From the NCBI RefSeq assembly GCF_011089885.1, contig NZ_JAANBD010000023.1, forward strand, positions 124,001 through 188,000: 64,000 nt of DNA. Reading direction: 5' to 3'. The DNA comes from Thioalkalivibrio sp. XN279 (lineage in GTDB: Bacteria > Pseudomonadota > Gammaproteobacteria > Steroidobacterales > XN24). The stretch's first letter is position 1. Every line of letters begins with the position of its first letter. The notes beneath the pieces were generated by a model that ran no database searches, had not been told where the DNA came from, and was given only the letters and a program-made list of their open reading frames with translations. Shown here one piece after another: positions 1 through 10,803 of the stretch. A program made the translations under genes and the position numbers.

Positions 1-1611
1 CTGCTCAATAAGGGCTCGGGTTTCACGCCGCAGGAGCGCGTCCTGCTCGGCCTCGACGGCCTTTTGCCCAGCCGGGTCAATACCATGGCGCAGCAGGCGC
101 GCCGCGTGCACATGACGCTCGACCGGCTGCGCGACCCCTTCGACAAGTACCTCGAGCTTTCGGCCCTGCAGGACCGCAACGAGCAGCTGTTCTACCGCGT
201 GCTGTGCGACCAGCTGAAGCAGCTGATGCCGGTGATCTACACGCCGACCGTGGGCAAGGCGACGCGCGAGTTCAGCCACGTCTTCCGCCGCGGCCGCGGT
301 GTCTGGATCACGCCCGATCATCGCGGCCGCGTCGCGGACGTGCTGCGCAACGCCACCCAGGGCCGGCCGGTGAAGCTCATCGTCGCCACGGACAACGAGT
401 CCATCCTCGGCATCGGCGACCAGGGCGCCGGCGGCATGGCCATCGCCATCGGCAAGCTCTCGCTGTATTGCGCCGCGGCCGGCATCCACCCCGCCTACAC
501 GCTGCCGGTCAGCCTCGACGTCGGCACCGACAGCGCCTCGCTGCTGGAAGACGAGATCTACCTCGGCTGGCCGGCGCGCCGGCTGCGCGGCGAGGCCTAC
601 GACGCCCTCGTCGAGGAGTTCGTCACGGCGGTGTGCGAGGTCTTCCCCGGCGCCCTGCTGCAGTGGGAGGACTTCCGCAAGGACAACGCCTCGCGGCTGC
701 TCGATCGCTACCGCGACCGGCTGCCGTCCTTCAACGACGACATCCAGGGCACCGGCGCGGTGTGCCTGGCCGGCGTGCTCACCGGCCTCATGGGCTGCGG
801 CGCCGAACTGGCCGAGCAGCGCGCCGTGGTGCTCGGCGCCGGCGCTGCGGGGCTCGGCATCACGCGCCAGCTGGCCGGCGCCATCCGCGACGCCGGCGGC
901 GACGACTATCCCGTGGCGGTGCTGGACAGCCGCGGCCTGCTGGTGGGCGACAACTTCCGCGACGAGTACAAGGTCGAGCTGGCCTGGCCGACGGAGGTGT
1001 CGGTGGCACGCGGCTTCGGCGAGCAGGCGGGCGCGGACCTCCTCGAGGTGGTGCAAAAGTTTCGCCCCACCATCCTGGTCGGCGTCGCCGGGCAGCCGGG
1101 CGCGTTCACCGAGGCGGTGGTCAAGGCCATGGCGGAGAACACGCAGCGGCCCATCATCATGCCGTTGTCCAACCCGACCGATTACGCCGAGGCGCGGCCG
1201 GAAGAGATCCTGCGCTGGACCGAGGGCAGGGCGCTGGTCGCCACCGGCAGCCCCTTCGCCGACGTGGTCATGGACGGGCGGCGCCATCTCATCGGCCAGG
1301 GCAACAACGTCTTCATCTTCCCCGGCCTGGGCCTCGGCGCGCTGCTGAGCGAGGCGCGCCAGGTCTCCGACGGCATGATCGCCGCCGCGGCGCGCACGCT
1401 GGCCGACGTGGTGCGCCAGGAGTCGCTGGGCGAGAGCCGGCTCTACCCGCGGGTGGCCTGGCTGCGCCAGAGCACCCGCGCCGTGGCCACCGCGGTGATG
1501 CGCACTGCCGTCGCCGAGGGGCTGTCCCCGCCGCTGGACGAGGCCGACATCGAGCGGCGCCTGGACGCCGCCCACTGGGAGCCGGAGTACCCGCCTTACG
1601 AGGCGGGTTGA
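1..1611 (+). CDS. maeA: NAD(P)-dependent malic enzyme, 5' end outside window
   Basis: This enzyme oxidatively decarboxylates malate to pyruvate and links the TCA cycle to pyruvate metabolism in the cytosol. The frame is open from base 1, so the true start lies upstream. The visible part opens with the family signature LLNKGSGFT. It then shows PVIYTPTVG with the catalytic Tyr, AIGKLSLY with the catalytic Lys, the metal ligands in WEDF and NDDIQGT, and a dinucleotide-binding GAGAAG. It resembles E. coli MaeA and lacks the C-terminal phosphotransacetylase domain of the longer MaeB type. NAD or NADP preference cannot be read from these motifs. The downstream gene is convergent. Confidence 0.93.
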   Translation: MLNKGSGFTPQERVLLGLDGLLPSRVNTMAQQARRVHMTLDRLRDPFDKYLELSALQDRNEQLFYRVLCDQLKQLMPVIYTPTVGKATREFSHVFRRGRGVWITPDHRGRVADVLRNATQGRPVKLIVATDNESILGIGDQGAGGMAIAIGKLSLYCAAAGIHPAYTLPVSLDVGTDSASLLEDEIYLGWPARRLRGEAYDALVEEFVTAVCEVFPGALLQWEDFRKDNASRLLDRYRDRLPSFNDDIQGTGAVCLAGVLTGLMGCGAELAEQRAVVLGAGAAGLGITRQLAGAIRDAGGDDYPVAVLDSRGLLVGDNFRDEYKVELAWPTEVSVARGFGEQAGADLLEVVQKFRPTILVGVAGQPGAFTEAVVKAMAENTQRPIIMPLSNPTDYAEARPEEILRWTEGRALVATGSPFADVVMDGRRHLIGQGNNVFIFPGLGLGALLSEARQVSDGMIAAAARTLADVVRQESLGESRLYPRVAWLRQSTRAVATAVMRTAVAEGLSPPLDEADIERRLDAAHWEPEYPPYEAG

Positions 1612-1690
1612 ATTGGCAAGGAAAGTGTCCTGTTAAAGCAAGGCGCAAGGTCGCGATCGACGTCTTGCGCGCGGTGAATCCCTTTGGGGT

Positions 1691-1721
1691 GGCCAGCCGC
1701 CGGGTGTCCCGGCTGCCGGCC
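1691..1721. other. GC-rich hairpin between convergent genes
   Basis: Two 14-base arms match at 12 of 14 positions around a 3-base loop. The hairpin sits between the stop of the malic enzyme gene and the convergent stop of the DUF748 gene. No T-tract follows on either strand, so it is at best a weak or Rho-assisted 3' end. A shorter inverted repeat (GCGCAAG/CTTGCGC, 1643-1670) precedes it. Confidence 0.35.
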
Positions 1722-1758
1722 ATGTACGCGCCCTAGGGGCTGCCCTTACCGGCGAACG

Positions 1759-4758
1759 TTACTGCCCGACACCGAGCTCCAGCTGCAAGAACACCAGGTT
1801 CTCGTCCGCGCGCGGCGCCTCGTCCGGCTCCGCCACCGCGATCCGCGCTGCATCCAGGCCGCCGCTCTCCACCAGGTAGTTGCGTACCGACGCGGCGCGT
1901 TCCATTCCGAGCAGGCGGAACTCCTGCGCCTCGACGGTCTGCAGCTCGAGCAGCGCCGCGCGCAGCGCCTCGATGTAGGCGGTCTCGTCCAGCACCGGCT
2001 TGTCGCTGCCTTCCGGAATCGACGAGTGCTCCGCCTGCAGCGTGGCCGGCGCCTCGGCCCCAGCGGCCTCGGCGTACATCGCTTCCATGATCAGCCGCAC
2101 CGGGTCGCCGTCCTTGCCGCTGCCTTCGCCGGCCTCGAAGCGCGCCGAGATGGCGTCGTCCAGCAGACGCTGGCGGATGGCGCGGCCGTCGCGAGCCTCG
2201 TCGAAGGCGGCGCCGATCTCGAGTTGCAGCTCGGGTCGCTGCACCAGCGCCTCGGCAAGCTTGGACAGGTCCTCCGCCTCGGGTCCGCGCAGGGTCACGT
2301 CGCCGGCGACGAAGCCGACGAATTCGAGGTCCGCTTCCTCCGCACCGCCGCCCAGCAGGGAGGCGAGGAAGCGGAACGGCGCGGTGACGATCTTGCCGAG
2401 CACGTTGCCCAGCGCCCTGAACACCAGCGGCGCATAGCGGAACTGCGGGTCGGTGATGTCGCCGGAGACCGGCACCTCGAGGTCGATGCGGCCCTGCGTG
2501 TCGGTCAACAGCGCGACGGCCAGGTCCAGCGGCAGGCTCATCGCGCCGGGCGAATCGACCTTGTCACCGAGCTTGAGGTCGTTGATCAACATGCGGTTCC
2601 GGGCCTCGAGCTGGCCATCGCGGATGATCCAGCTGAGGTCGACGTCAATCGTGCCCGCGGCAATTTCGCGGCCGGCGAACTTGACCGTGTAGGGCGTGAG
2701 GTCACGCATCTCGATGTTGCGGAAGTCGAGTTCCAGTTCCATCACGCGCGTCGGCTCGAACACGTCGAGCGTGCCGCGGATGGTGGCGGCGCCGTACTCG
2801 TTCACGTCGCCGTCGAACTCGACGCGCGCCGGGGTCGGGCTGCCGGACGTGATGGCCGCGATCGAGCCGCGCATCGGCTGCACCAGTGCGGCGAAGGGGA
2901 TGGGCAGGCTGAGGTCGGTGAAGTCCATGGTGCCGTCCGCGATATCGACCCGCCCGACGCCGACAGCGAAGGGCTCGGCGGCCGCCCCAGCGTCCGGCGC
3001 CTCAGCGTCTGGCGCCCCGGCGTCCGGCGCCCCGGCGTCCGGCGCTGCTTCGCCTGCGGTGCTGCCCGGCGCGATCGCGGTGAGATTCAGGTCGCCGTCC
3101 TCGTTGACCAGTACCTTGAGGAAGGGCTCCGACACCGCCACCTTGCCGATGCGCAGGGCACGCCCCGCCAGCGACAGGTCGATGCCCTCCGCATCCAGCA
3201 CCTGCCAGCCGACCAGCTGCGTTTCTTCGTCCGGCAGCCGGCTTTCGAGCGCGCGCAGCGCCGCCTTGCCGGTGAAGGCGAACGGCTCCTCGTCGCTCAG
3301 CGTGATGCGGCCCGCGGCATCGGCGAGCAGGCTCGCCACCTCGAGATTCATCGCCCCGTCGGTGTAGGGCAGCGCGGGGAGCAGGGACAGTCCCTCGATG
3401 CCGACGTCCAGCCCCACCTGCAGCGGCAAGGCGCGCACCGCGCCGGACACCGCCAGCGTGCCGCCGGAGGCCGCGGCGGCGTTGAGTTCCACGTCGGCGC
3501 GATGGCCGTCGGCGCTGCGGTAGTCGGTGACGGCCAGCACGAGGTCTTCCAGCGCGACCTGCACCGGGCGCGGCGCCATGCGATCCTCGAAGGCCACGCG
3601 GCCGCCGTCGATGCGCAAGGCGCCGAGCCGGATGGCGAGGCCGGACGCCGCTGCCTCACCGTCGCCGCTTTCCGCTTCGGGCCCTTCCGCGTCTTCCGTG
3701 GCCTCTTCCGCGGCGCTCCCCGGCGGCGTCAGCGCCGCCACCAGGTCGATGGTCCCGTCCTCCAGCTGGCGCAGCTCGAGGCCCGGCTGGGAGAGTTCGA
3801 CGCTGCCGACGTCGAGCGTGCCCTGCGCCAGGTCGAACTCGATGCCGTCTGCCGCGGTGCGCGGCAGGGCGAGGAGCGGCGCGCCGGAGCTGCGCTGCGC
3901 CACCTCGAGGCCCGTCAGCGTGGCGCGACCGCGCTGCACCCGTAAGTCCAGCGCCTCGCTGCTGCCGTCCAGCGCGTAGTCGAAGCCCAGGGCCAGGCGT
4001 GCTTCCCCGGTGAAGGCGGCGTCATAGTCGTGGCGCACGTACTCCCAGAACGGCGCCAGCGCCAGGTTGTCCAGCTCGACGCTGCCGGCGGAAGCCAGCG
4101 GATCCACCGCGAAGCTGCCGTTCCAGCGCATCCTGCCGCCGCGTGGGCCGGTGACTTCGAGCGTGTACGCGCCTTCGCCCTCGGGCAGCGTGGCGAAGTG
4201 CTCCATGGCGAAACTGACCGGGCCGAAGGCCAGCGACCAGTTCTCGGGATGCGCCTCGTCGGCGACGGCGAGACGGCCTTCCACCAGCGTGACGTTGTGC
4301 AGCACCAGCCGCGGCGGGGCCGCATCCGGGTCGGGCTCGGCGGGCTCTGCCGGGGGCGGCAGGCGGTCGAACATGCGCTTGAAGTTGACGATGCCGTCGG
4401 CGCCGCGCTGCAGCCGCAGCTGCGGGTGCTCCAGCGCCAGCTCGCCGAAAGTCCAGGCCCGCCGCCAGGCGCTGGAGAGGGAGAAGTCCACCACCAGGCG
4501 GCGGAAGTCCAGCATCGGCCCCGACTCCGGGTCCTCGAGCGACAGTCCCTCGACCGTGAGCTTGAACAGGTAGGGGTTGAAGCGAACCTTCTCGATCGAC
4601 AGGTCGACGCCGAGCCGTTCCTGCGCCAGCTTCGGCGCCTGGTTGTGCGCCAGCCAGGGCAGGAACAGGAAGCCGACGAGGGTGTAGGCGAGCACCGCCG
4701 CCAGCGCCCAGAGTCTCCATCCCTGGAGTTTCATCTTGCTGCGCCAGGCGGCGGTCAT
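1759..4758 (-). CDS. DUF748 (AsmA-like) envelope protein
   Basis: A 999-residue protein with an N-terminal membrane anchor (about residues 13-33, ALAAVLAYTLVGFLF) and a very long periplasmic part. Motifs near the anchor and the repeated VELDNL/DGTIDLV-type beta segments match DUF748, a relative of AsmA-type bridge proteins thought to act in envelope lipid transport. The last 120 residues carry an OmpA-like pattern (RNYLVESGGLDAARI). A mid-protein linker contains tandem APDAG units. The start at 4758 is chosen for a GGGGA nine bases upstream; Met9 has no ribosome site. It starts 16 bases after the rpoD stop, so it is probably cotranscribed with the rpoD operon. Family membership is clear; the cellular role is inferred. 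Confidence 0.8.
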   Translation of the reverse strand: MTAAWRSKMKLQGWRLWALAAVLAYTLVGFLFLPWLAHNQAPKLAQERLGVDLSIEKVRFNPYLFKLTVEGLSLEDPESGPMLDFRRLVVDFSLSSAWRRAWTFGELALEHPQLRLQRGADGIVNFKRMFDRLPPPAEPAEPDPDAAPPRLVLHNVTLVEGRLAVADEAHPENWSLAFGPVSFAMEHFATLPEGEGAYTLEVTGPRGGRMRWNGSFAVDPLASAGSVELDNLALAPFWEYVRHDYDAAFTGEARLALGFDYALDGSSEALDLRVQRGRATLTGLEVAQRSSGAPLLALPRTAADGIEFDLAQGTLDVGSVELSQPGLELRQLEDGTIDLVAALTPPGSAAEEATEDAEGPEAESGDGEAAASGLAIRLGALRIDGGRVAFEDRMAPRPVQVALEDLVLAVTDYRSADGHRADVELNAAAASGGTLAVSGAVRALPLQVGLDVGIEGLSLLPALPYTDGAMNLEVASLLADAAGRITLSDEEPFAFTGKAALRALESRLPDEETQLVGWQVLDAEGIDLSLAGRALRIGKVAVSEPFLKVLVNEDGDLNLTAIAPGSTAGEAAPDAGAPDAGAPDAEAPDAGAAAEPFAVGVGRVDIADGTMDFTDLSLPIPFAALVQPMRGSIAAITSGSPTPARVEFDGDVNEYGAATIRGTLDVFEPTRVMELELDFRNIEMRDLTPYTVKFAGREIAAGTIDVDLSWIIRDGQLEARNRMLINDLKLGDKVDSPGAMSLPLDLAVALLTDTQGRIDLEVPVSGDITDPQFRYAPLVFRALGNVLGKIVTAPFRFLASLLGGGAEEADLEFVGFVAGDVTLRGPEAEDLSKLAEALVQRPELQLEIGAAFDEARDGRAIRQRLLDDAISARFEAGEGSGKDGDPVRLIMEAMYAEAAGAEAPATLQAEHSSIPEGSDKPVLDETAYIEALRAALLELQTVEAQEFRLLGMERAASVRNYLVESGGLDAARIAVAEPDEAPRADENLVFLQLELGVGQ

Positions 4759-4774
4759 GGCGTGGGTCCCCGCG

Positions 4775-6688
<1,914 letters not shown>

Positions 6689-6724
6689 TCAGAGGCCCTC
6701 GTGCCGGTAAAAAACGAATCGCAC

Positions 6725-6752
6725 AGTATAGCACCGTGCACACACTTTTCGA
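6725..6752 (-). promoter_or_regulatory. Internal sigma-70-type promoter for rpoD
   Basis: Read on the minus strand, TCGAAA is followed after 16 bases by TATACT, in the gap between dnaG and rpoD. This fits an operon-internal promoter that lets rpoD be expressed apart from rpsU and dnaG. A T6 run lies between it and the rpoD start. The -10 match is good (5/6) and the -35 moderate. Confidence 0.55.
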
Positions 6753-6761
6753 CGCCTGAAG

Positions 6762-8513
6762 TCACCCCGGGGTTCCACTGCGGCGGGCCAGGCGGGCGTC
6801 CAGGGTCTTCAGCTCCGCGCGCTGCTCCGGGTTCAGCGGCTGCGCGCGCGAGATTTCGAACAGTTCTTCGTGGCGGAGCCGGATGCGCTCCTCTTCGAGG
6901 CGATCGAGGCAGTCCTGCAGCTCGGCGGCCGCCACGTCCTCGGTGGCCACCATTTCCGCCGTGGCCAGCTTCTGCAGGTGCGGGAAGGCGTCGTGTTCGC
7001 GCCAGCGCTCCAGCAGGCCGCCGGTGGTCATGCGCGGGCCGACGTCCGCCAGCAGCGCCTGCAGCAGGTCCATGCCGGGGCGCTCCAGCCCCGCCAGGCC
7101 TTCCGGCAGCTTCACCTGCGCGGCCTGGGCCGGGAAATGCACCACCAGCGCCACGGCCCGGCGTACCAGGCTGCTGCGCCCCGGCACCGGCCGCGGTTGC
7201 CGGGCCGGCCGGCCGGGGGCCTGCGGCGCGGCGCCGGCAGCGGCGTCCACGAAGCGTCCGTAGGCGGCCTCATCCATGCCGACAGCCCTGGCGATGCGCC
7301 GCACCAGCAGGGCGCGGAACACGCCTTCCGGCACCTTCGCCACCAGCGGCTTGGCCAGCTCGGCGAGCCGGGCGCGGCCGTCCATGCTGTCCATGTCGAC
7401 CCGGGCGGCGAGCTCGTCGTGCAGGTAATCCGACAGCGGCAGCGCGCGCGCCAGGCGGGCGGTGAAGGCCGCAGCGCCCTCGGCGCGCACCAGCGAGTCC
7501 GGGTCCTCGCCCTCGGGCAGGAACAGGAAGCGCACCTGGCGCCCCTCGCCCAGCGTCGGCAGGGTGTTCTCCAGCGCGCGCCAGGCCGCTTGCCGCCCGG
7601 CGCGGTCGCCGTCGAAACAGAACACCACTTCCTCCGTCACCCGGAACAGCCGCTCCAGGTGCTCCGGCGTGGTGGCGGTGCCCAGCGTGGCCACCGCCCA
7701 CGGGATGCCGGCTTCGCGCAGCCCGACCACGTCCATGTAGCCTTCCACCACCAGCAGGCGGTCGACCTGCCGCAGCGCCTGGCGCGCCTCGTACAGGCCG
7801 TACAGCTCGCGGCCCTTGTGGAACAGCGGCGTCTCCGGGGAGTTCAGGTACTTCGGCTCGTCCTTGCCCAGCACGCGCCCGCCGAAGGCGATCACCCGGC
7901 CGCGGGCGTCGCGGATGGGGAACATGACGCGGCCGCGGAAGCGGTCGTAGTGGCCGCCGCCGTCGCGCTCGATGAGCAGTCCCGCGGTGGCGAGGCGCCT
8001 GACGGTCTCCTCGTCGCGGCCGAAGCGCTTCAGCACCGCGTCCCAGGCCTCCGGCGCCCAGCCGAGGCCGAACGTCGCCGCCGTCGCGCCGCTCACCCCG
8101 CGCGCCTTCAGGTAATCCACGGCCGGGGCATGGCGCTTGAGCTCGTCGCGATAAAAAGCCGCCACGGCGTCGAGCAGGCCGTACAGGTCGACGCGCCGCT
8201 CGCCCTCCGGCGACTGTTCGCGCGGCACTTCCAGCCCGGCCAGCGAGGCCAGCTCCTCCACCGCCTCGGGGAAGCTGAGATGCTCGAAGTCCATGAGGAA
8301 GCCGAGCGCGGTGCCGTGGGCGCCGCAGCCGAAGCAGTGATAGAACTGCTTGTTCGGGCTGACGGTGAAGGAGGGCGTCTTCTCGCCGTGGAAGGGGCAG
8401 CAGGCCTTGTACTCGCGTCCGGCCTTCTTCAGCGGCACACGGGCGTTGATGACCTCCACGATGTCCGTGCGGCCCATCAGTTCGTCGATGAAGCTGGCCG
8501 GGATCAGGCCCAT
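6762..8513 (-). CDS. dnaG: DNA primase DnaG
   Basis: The primase makes the RNA primers for chromosome replication at the DnaB fork. At 583 residues it shows the N-terminal CHC2 zinc finger (CCPFHGEKTPSF, then HCFGCGAHG), a Toprim catalytic core (VVEGYMDVVGL, FCFDGDRAG) and a C-terminal helical DnaB-binding region. The start is placed at the Met of MGLIPASFID, the conserved DnaG N terminus. The frame runs nine codons further upstream, but those residues are not conserved in the family. It lies between yqeY and rpoD in the macromolecular synthesis operon. Confidence 0.97.
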   Translation of the reverse strand: MGLIPASFIDELMGRTDIVEVINARVPLKKAGREYKACCPFHGEKTPSFTVSPNKQFYHCFGCGAHGTALGFLMDFEHLSFPEAVEELASLAGLEVPREQSPEGERRVDLYGLLDAVAAFYRDELKRHAPAVDYLKARGVSGATAATFGLGWAPEAWDAVLKRFGRDEETVRRLATAGLLIERDGGGHYDRFRGRVMFPIRDARGRVIAFGGRVLGKDEPKYLNSPETPLFHKGRELYGLYEARQALRQVDRLLVVEGYMDVVGLREAGIPWAVATLGTATTPEHLERLFRVTEEVVFCFDGDRAGRQAAWRALENTLPTLGEGRQVRFLFLPEGEDPDSLVRAEGAAAFTARLARALPLSDYLHDELAARVDMDSMDGRARLAELAKPLVAKVPEGVFRALLVRRIARAVGMDEAAYGRFVDAAAGAAPQAPGRPARQPRPVPGRSSLVRRAVALVVHFPAQAAQVKLPEGLAGLERPGMDLLQALLADVGPRMTTGGLLERWREHDAFPHLQKLATAEMVATEDVAAAELQDCLDRLEEERIRLRHEELFEISRAQPLNPEQRAELKTLDARLARRSGTPG

Positions 8514-8589
8514 GGTCGCTCGCGTCGCGGCTCGCGCCACATGGCTGGGTGGAAGTGGGGGTTCGGGCTGTGCACCCGATATAAATAGC

Positions 8590-9033
8590 TCAGCCGAGCC
8601 TGCTTTTCACCTGCGCGCTCAGCGCCGCCATGTCGGCGCGCCCCTGGGCGCGGTGGCGCAGCTCCGCCATGACCTTGCCCATGTCCTTCATGGAGGTGGC
8701 GCCGGTCGCCGCGACCACTTCGTCCACCAGGGCCGCCAGCTCGGCTGCATCCAGCGGCTCGGGCAGGTAGGCCGAGAGCAGCTCGATCTCGGCGGACTCC
8801 TTGTCCACCAGGTCCTGGCGACCGCCGGCGCGGTACTGCTCCACCGACTCGCGGCGCTGCTTGATCATCTTCTCGATCACGCCCAGCACGCCGGCGTCGT
8901 CGAGCTCTATGCGCTCGTCGACTTCACGCTGCTGGATGGCGGCCAACGCCATGCGCACCACGCCGAGGCGGGCCTTGTCGCCGGAGCGCATGGCCTGCTT
9001 CATGTCTTCGCGGAGCTGGTTCTTGACGGACAC
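8590..9033 (-). CDS. yqeY: GatB/YqeY domain protein
   Basis: A 147-residue protein of the YqeY family, related to the tRNA-binding tail domain of the GatB amidotransferase subunit. Typical motifs are MKQAMRSGDKARLGVVRMAL, EIELLSAYLPEPL and SMKDMGKVMAEL. The biochemical role is not firmly known; a tRNA-linked function is assumed from the GatB homology. The start chosen is a GTG (VKNQLRED) with GGGA about ten bases upstream. An ATG at 9093 would overlap rpsU and add non-conserved residues. The position between rpsU and dnaG is a common arrangement in gammaproteobacteria. Confidence 0.9.
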   Translation of the reverse strand: MSVKNQLREDMKQAMRSGDKARLGVVRMALAAIQQREVDERIELDDAGVLGVIEKMIKQRRESVEQYRAGGRQDLVDKESAEIELLSAYLPEPLDAAELAALVDEVVAATGATSMKDMGKVMAELRHRAQGRADMAALSAQVKSRLG

Positions 9034-9061
9034 CGTTCGGGTCCCGGGGGAAGGCGGGGGA

Positions 9062-9277
9062 TCAGTACAGGCGCTTGCGCCGGGACTGCTCACGCTGCAT
9101 GCGCTTCGCGTGACGCTTCACGGCTGCGGCCTTCTTGCGCTTGCGTTCCTGGGTCGGCTTCTCGTAAAACTCACGGCGACGAAGCTCGGTCAGGACGCCG
9201 GCCTTCTCACAGGCCCGCTTGAAGCGCCGCAGGGCGGCGTCAAAATATTCGTTTTCGCGTACGCGTACACCAGGCAT
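9062..9277 (-). CDS. rpsU: 30S ribosomal protein S21
   Basis: A 71-residue, very basic protein of the small ribosomal subunit that helps the 30S subunit contact mRNA near the anti-Shine-Dalgarno region. The sequence starts [10 protein letters not shown] and includes [27 protein letters not shown] and the Arg-rich tail, matching S21 along its full length. It is the first gene of the rpsU-yqeY-dnaG-rpoD operon. A purine-rich site (AGGATGGTGAG) precedes the ATG. A strong hairpin with a T6 tail lies in the leader about 40 bases before the start. Confidence 0.98.
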   Translation of the reverse strand: MPGVRVRENEYFDAALRRFKRACEKAGVLTELRRREFYEKPTQERKRKKAAAVKRHAKRMQREQSRRKRLY

Positions 9278-9316
9278 TAAAGCTCACCATCCTAAAGGGT
9301 TGGGCTGGGTTGTCTG

Positions 9317-9339
9317 AAAAAACCGGCCACATGGGCCGG
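9317..9339 (-). terminator. Terminator-like hairpin in the rpsU leader
   Basis: On the minus strand CCGGCC and GGCCGG pair around a 5-base loop and are followed at once by TTTTTT, the form of an intrinsic terminator. It lies 40 bases before the rpsU start codon and just downstream of the apparent -10 TACAAT. No minus-strand gene lies upstream to be terminated, so an attenuator or 5' stabilising hairpin for the operon is the simplest reading. Confidence 0.5.
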
Positions 9340-9352
9340 GTAAAGACCGACC

Positions 9353-9358
9353 ATTGTA
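9353..9358 (-). promoter_or_regulatory. -10 element upstream of rpsU
   Basis: TACAAT on the minus strand is a 5/6 match to the sigma-70 -10 element. The -35 region 17 bases upstream (TGGCTT) is poor. A start about 7 bases downstream would place the T-tailed hairpin within the first 30 transcribed bases. Confidence 0.45.
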
Positions 9359-9402
9359 GCGGCGCCCCGGCATGAAAGCCAGTAGGGCGCCAGGAGACGA
9401 AC

Positions 9403-10428
9403 TTGAAGGTTCTCGGCATCGAAACCTCCTGCGACGAGACCGGCGTGGCCGTGGTCGACTCGGAGGCCGGCCTGCTGGCCCACGCGCTCTACAGCCAGGT
9501 GCGGCTGCACGCCGAGTTCGGCGGCGTGGTGCCCGAGCTGGCCTCGCGCGACCACGTGCGCAAGCTCCTGCCGCTGGTGGAAAAAGTGCTGGCGGAGGCG
9601 GGCCTCGCCCCGGCGCAGATCGACGGCGTCGCCTACACCACGGGCCCCGGGCTGATCGGCGCGCTGCTGGTGGGCGCCTGCGCCGGGCGCAGCCTGGCGT
9701 GGGCCTGGGGCGTGCCGGCGGTGGGCGTGCACCACATGGAGGGGCACCTGCTGGCGCCCATGCTGGAGTCGCCGGCACCGGAGTTTCCCTTTATCGCGCT
9801 GCTGGTCTCCGGCGGCCACAGCATGCTGGTGGAAGTGCGCGGCCTGGGCGAGTACCGCGTGCTGGGCGAGACCCTGGACGATGCCGCGGGGGAGGCCTTT
9901 GACAAGACCGCCAAGGTGCTGGGCCTGGGCTACCCGGGCGGCCCGGCGCTGGCGCAGCTGGCGAGCAGTGGCGGGCCCGGCCGCGTCAGCCTGCCGCGGC
10001 CGATGCTGAAACGGCCCGGGCTGGACTTCAGTTTCAGCGGCCTGAAGACCGCCGTGATCACCGGAATCCGCGACCTGGAGCTGGACGAAAGGGCGAGGGC
10101 GGACGTGGCCTGGGAGTTCCAGGAAGCCATCGTCGAGGTGCTGGTGGGCAAGAGCCTGCGCGCCGTGCAGCAGACCGGCATCCGGCGCCTGGTGATCGCC
10201 GGCGGCGTGGGCGCCAACCGGCGGCTGCGCGAGCGCCTCGCGGCGGATGCCGCGGCGGCCGGCGCCGAGGTGTTCTATCCGCGGCTGGAGTTCTGCACCG
10301 ACAATGGCGCCATGATCGCCTACGCGGGTATGCTGCGTCTCAAGGCCGGCGAGACCGCGTCATCCTCCATCGAGGCGCGAGCCCGGTGGGATCTTGAAAC
10401 CCTGCGCCCGCCGGGCGCCAGCGTCTAG
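9403..10428 (+). CDS. tsaD: tRNA N6-threonylcarbamoyladenosine transferase TsaD
   Basis: TsaD transfers the threonylcarbamoyl group to A37 of ANN-decoding tRNAs, together with TsaB and TsaE. At 341 residues it starts [18 protein letters not shown] and shows the metal-binding HMEGHLLAP, the ASKH ATPase fold motif [12 protein letters not shown] and the C-terminal [11 protein letters not shown]. The start codon is TTG, supported by AGGAG six bases upstream. It diverges from rpsU, a widely kept arrangement, and is followed ten bases later by folB. Confidence 0.97.
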   Translation: MKVLGIETSCDETGVAVVDSEAGLLAHALYSQVRLHAEFGGVVPELASRDHVRKLLPLVEKVLAEAGLAPAQIDGVAYTTGPGLIGALLVGACAGRSLAWAWGVPAVGVHHMEGHLLAPMLESPAPEFPFIALLVSGGHSMLVEVRGLGEYRVLGETLDDAAGEAFDKTAKVLGLGYPGGPALAQLASSGGPGRVSLPRPMLKRPGLDFSFSGLKTAVITGIRDLELDERARADVAWEFQEAIVEVLVGKSLRAVQQTGIRRLVIAGGVGANRRLRERLAADAAAAGAEVFYPRLEFCTDNGAMIAYAGMLRLKAGETASSSIEARARWDLETLRPPGASV

Positions 10429-10437
10429 AGGACCTGG

Positions 10438-10803
10438 GTGGACACTATTTTCCTCAACGACCTCCGGGTCGAGACCGTCATCGGGATCTACGACTGGGAA
10501 CGGCGCATCCGCCAGACCGTCAGCATCAACCTCGAGATCGCCGCCGACATCCGCCGCGCCGCGGCCTCGGACAGCATCGAGGACACGCTGAACTACAAGG
10601 CCGTGGCCAAGCGCCTGATCGAGTTCGTCGAGGGCTCCAGCTTCCAGCTGGTGGAGACCCTGGCGGAACGCATCGCCGGCATCGTGGTCACAGAGTTTGA
10701 CGTCAGTCGCGTCAAGGTGACCCTCAACAAGCCCGGGGCGATCCGCGGCGCGCGCGACGTCGGCGTGTGCATCGAGCGGACCACGGCGGATTTCCATGCC
10801 TGA
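10438..10803 (+). CDS. folB: Dihydroneopterin aldolase FolB
   Basis: FolB cleaves 7,8-dihydroneopterin to 6-hydroxymethyl-dihydropterin and glycolaldehyde in folate synthesis. At 121 residues it has the family size and shows LRVETVIGIYDWERRIRQ at the N terminus, the LNYKAVAKR segment, QLVETLAERIA and LNKPGAIRGARDVGV with the catalytic Lys. The start is GTG with AGAGGA upstream. The gene overlaps folK by 8 bases, so the two enzymes of consecutive steps are translationally coupled. Confidence 0.95.
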   Translation: MDTIFLNDLRVETVIGIYDWERRIRQTVSINLEIAADIRRAAASDSIEDTLNYKAVAKRLIEFVEGSSFQLVETLAERIAGIVVTEFDVSRVKVTLNKPGAIRGARDVGVCIERTTADFHA

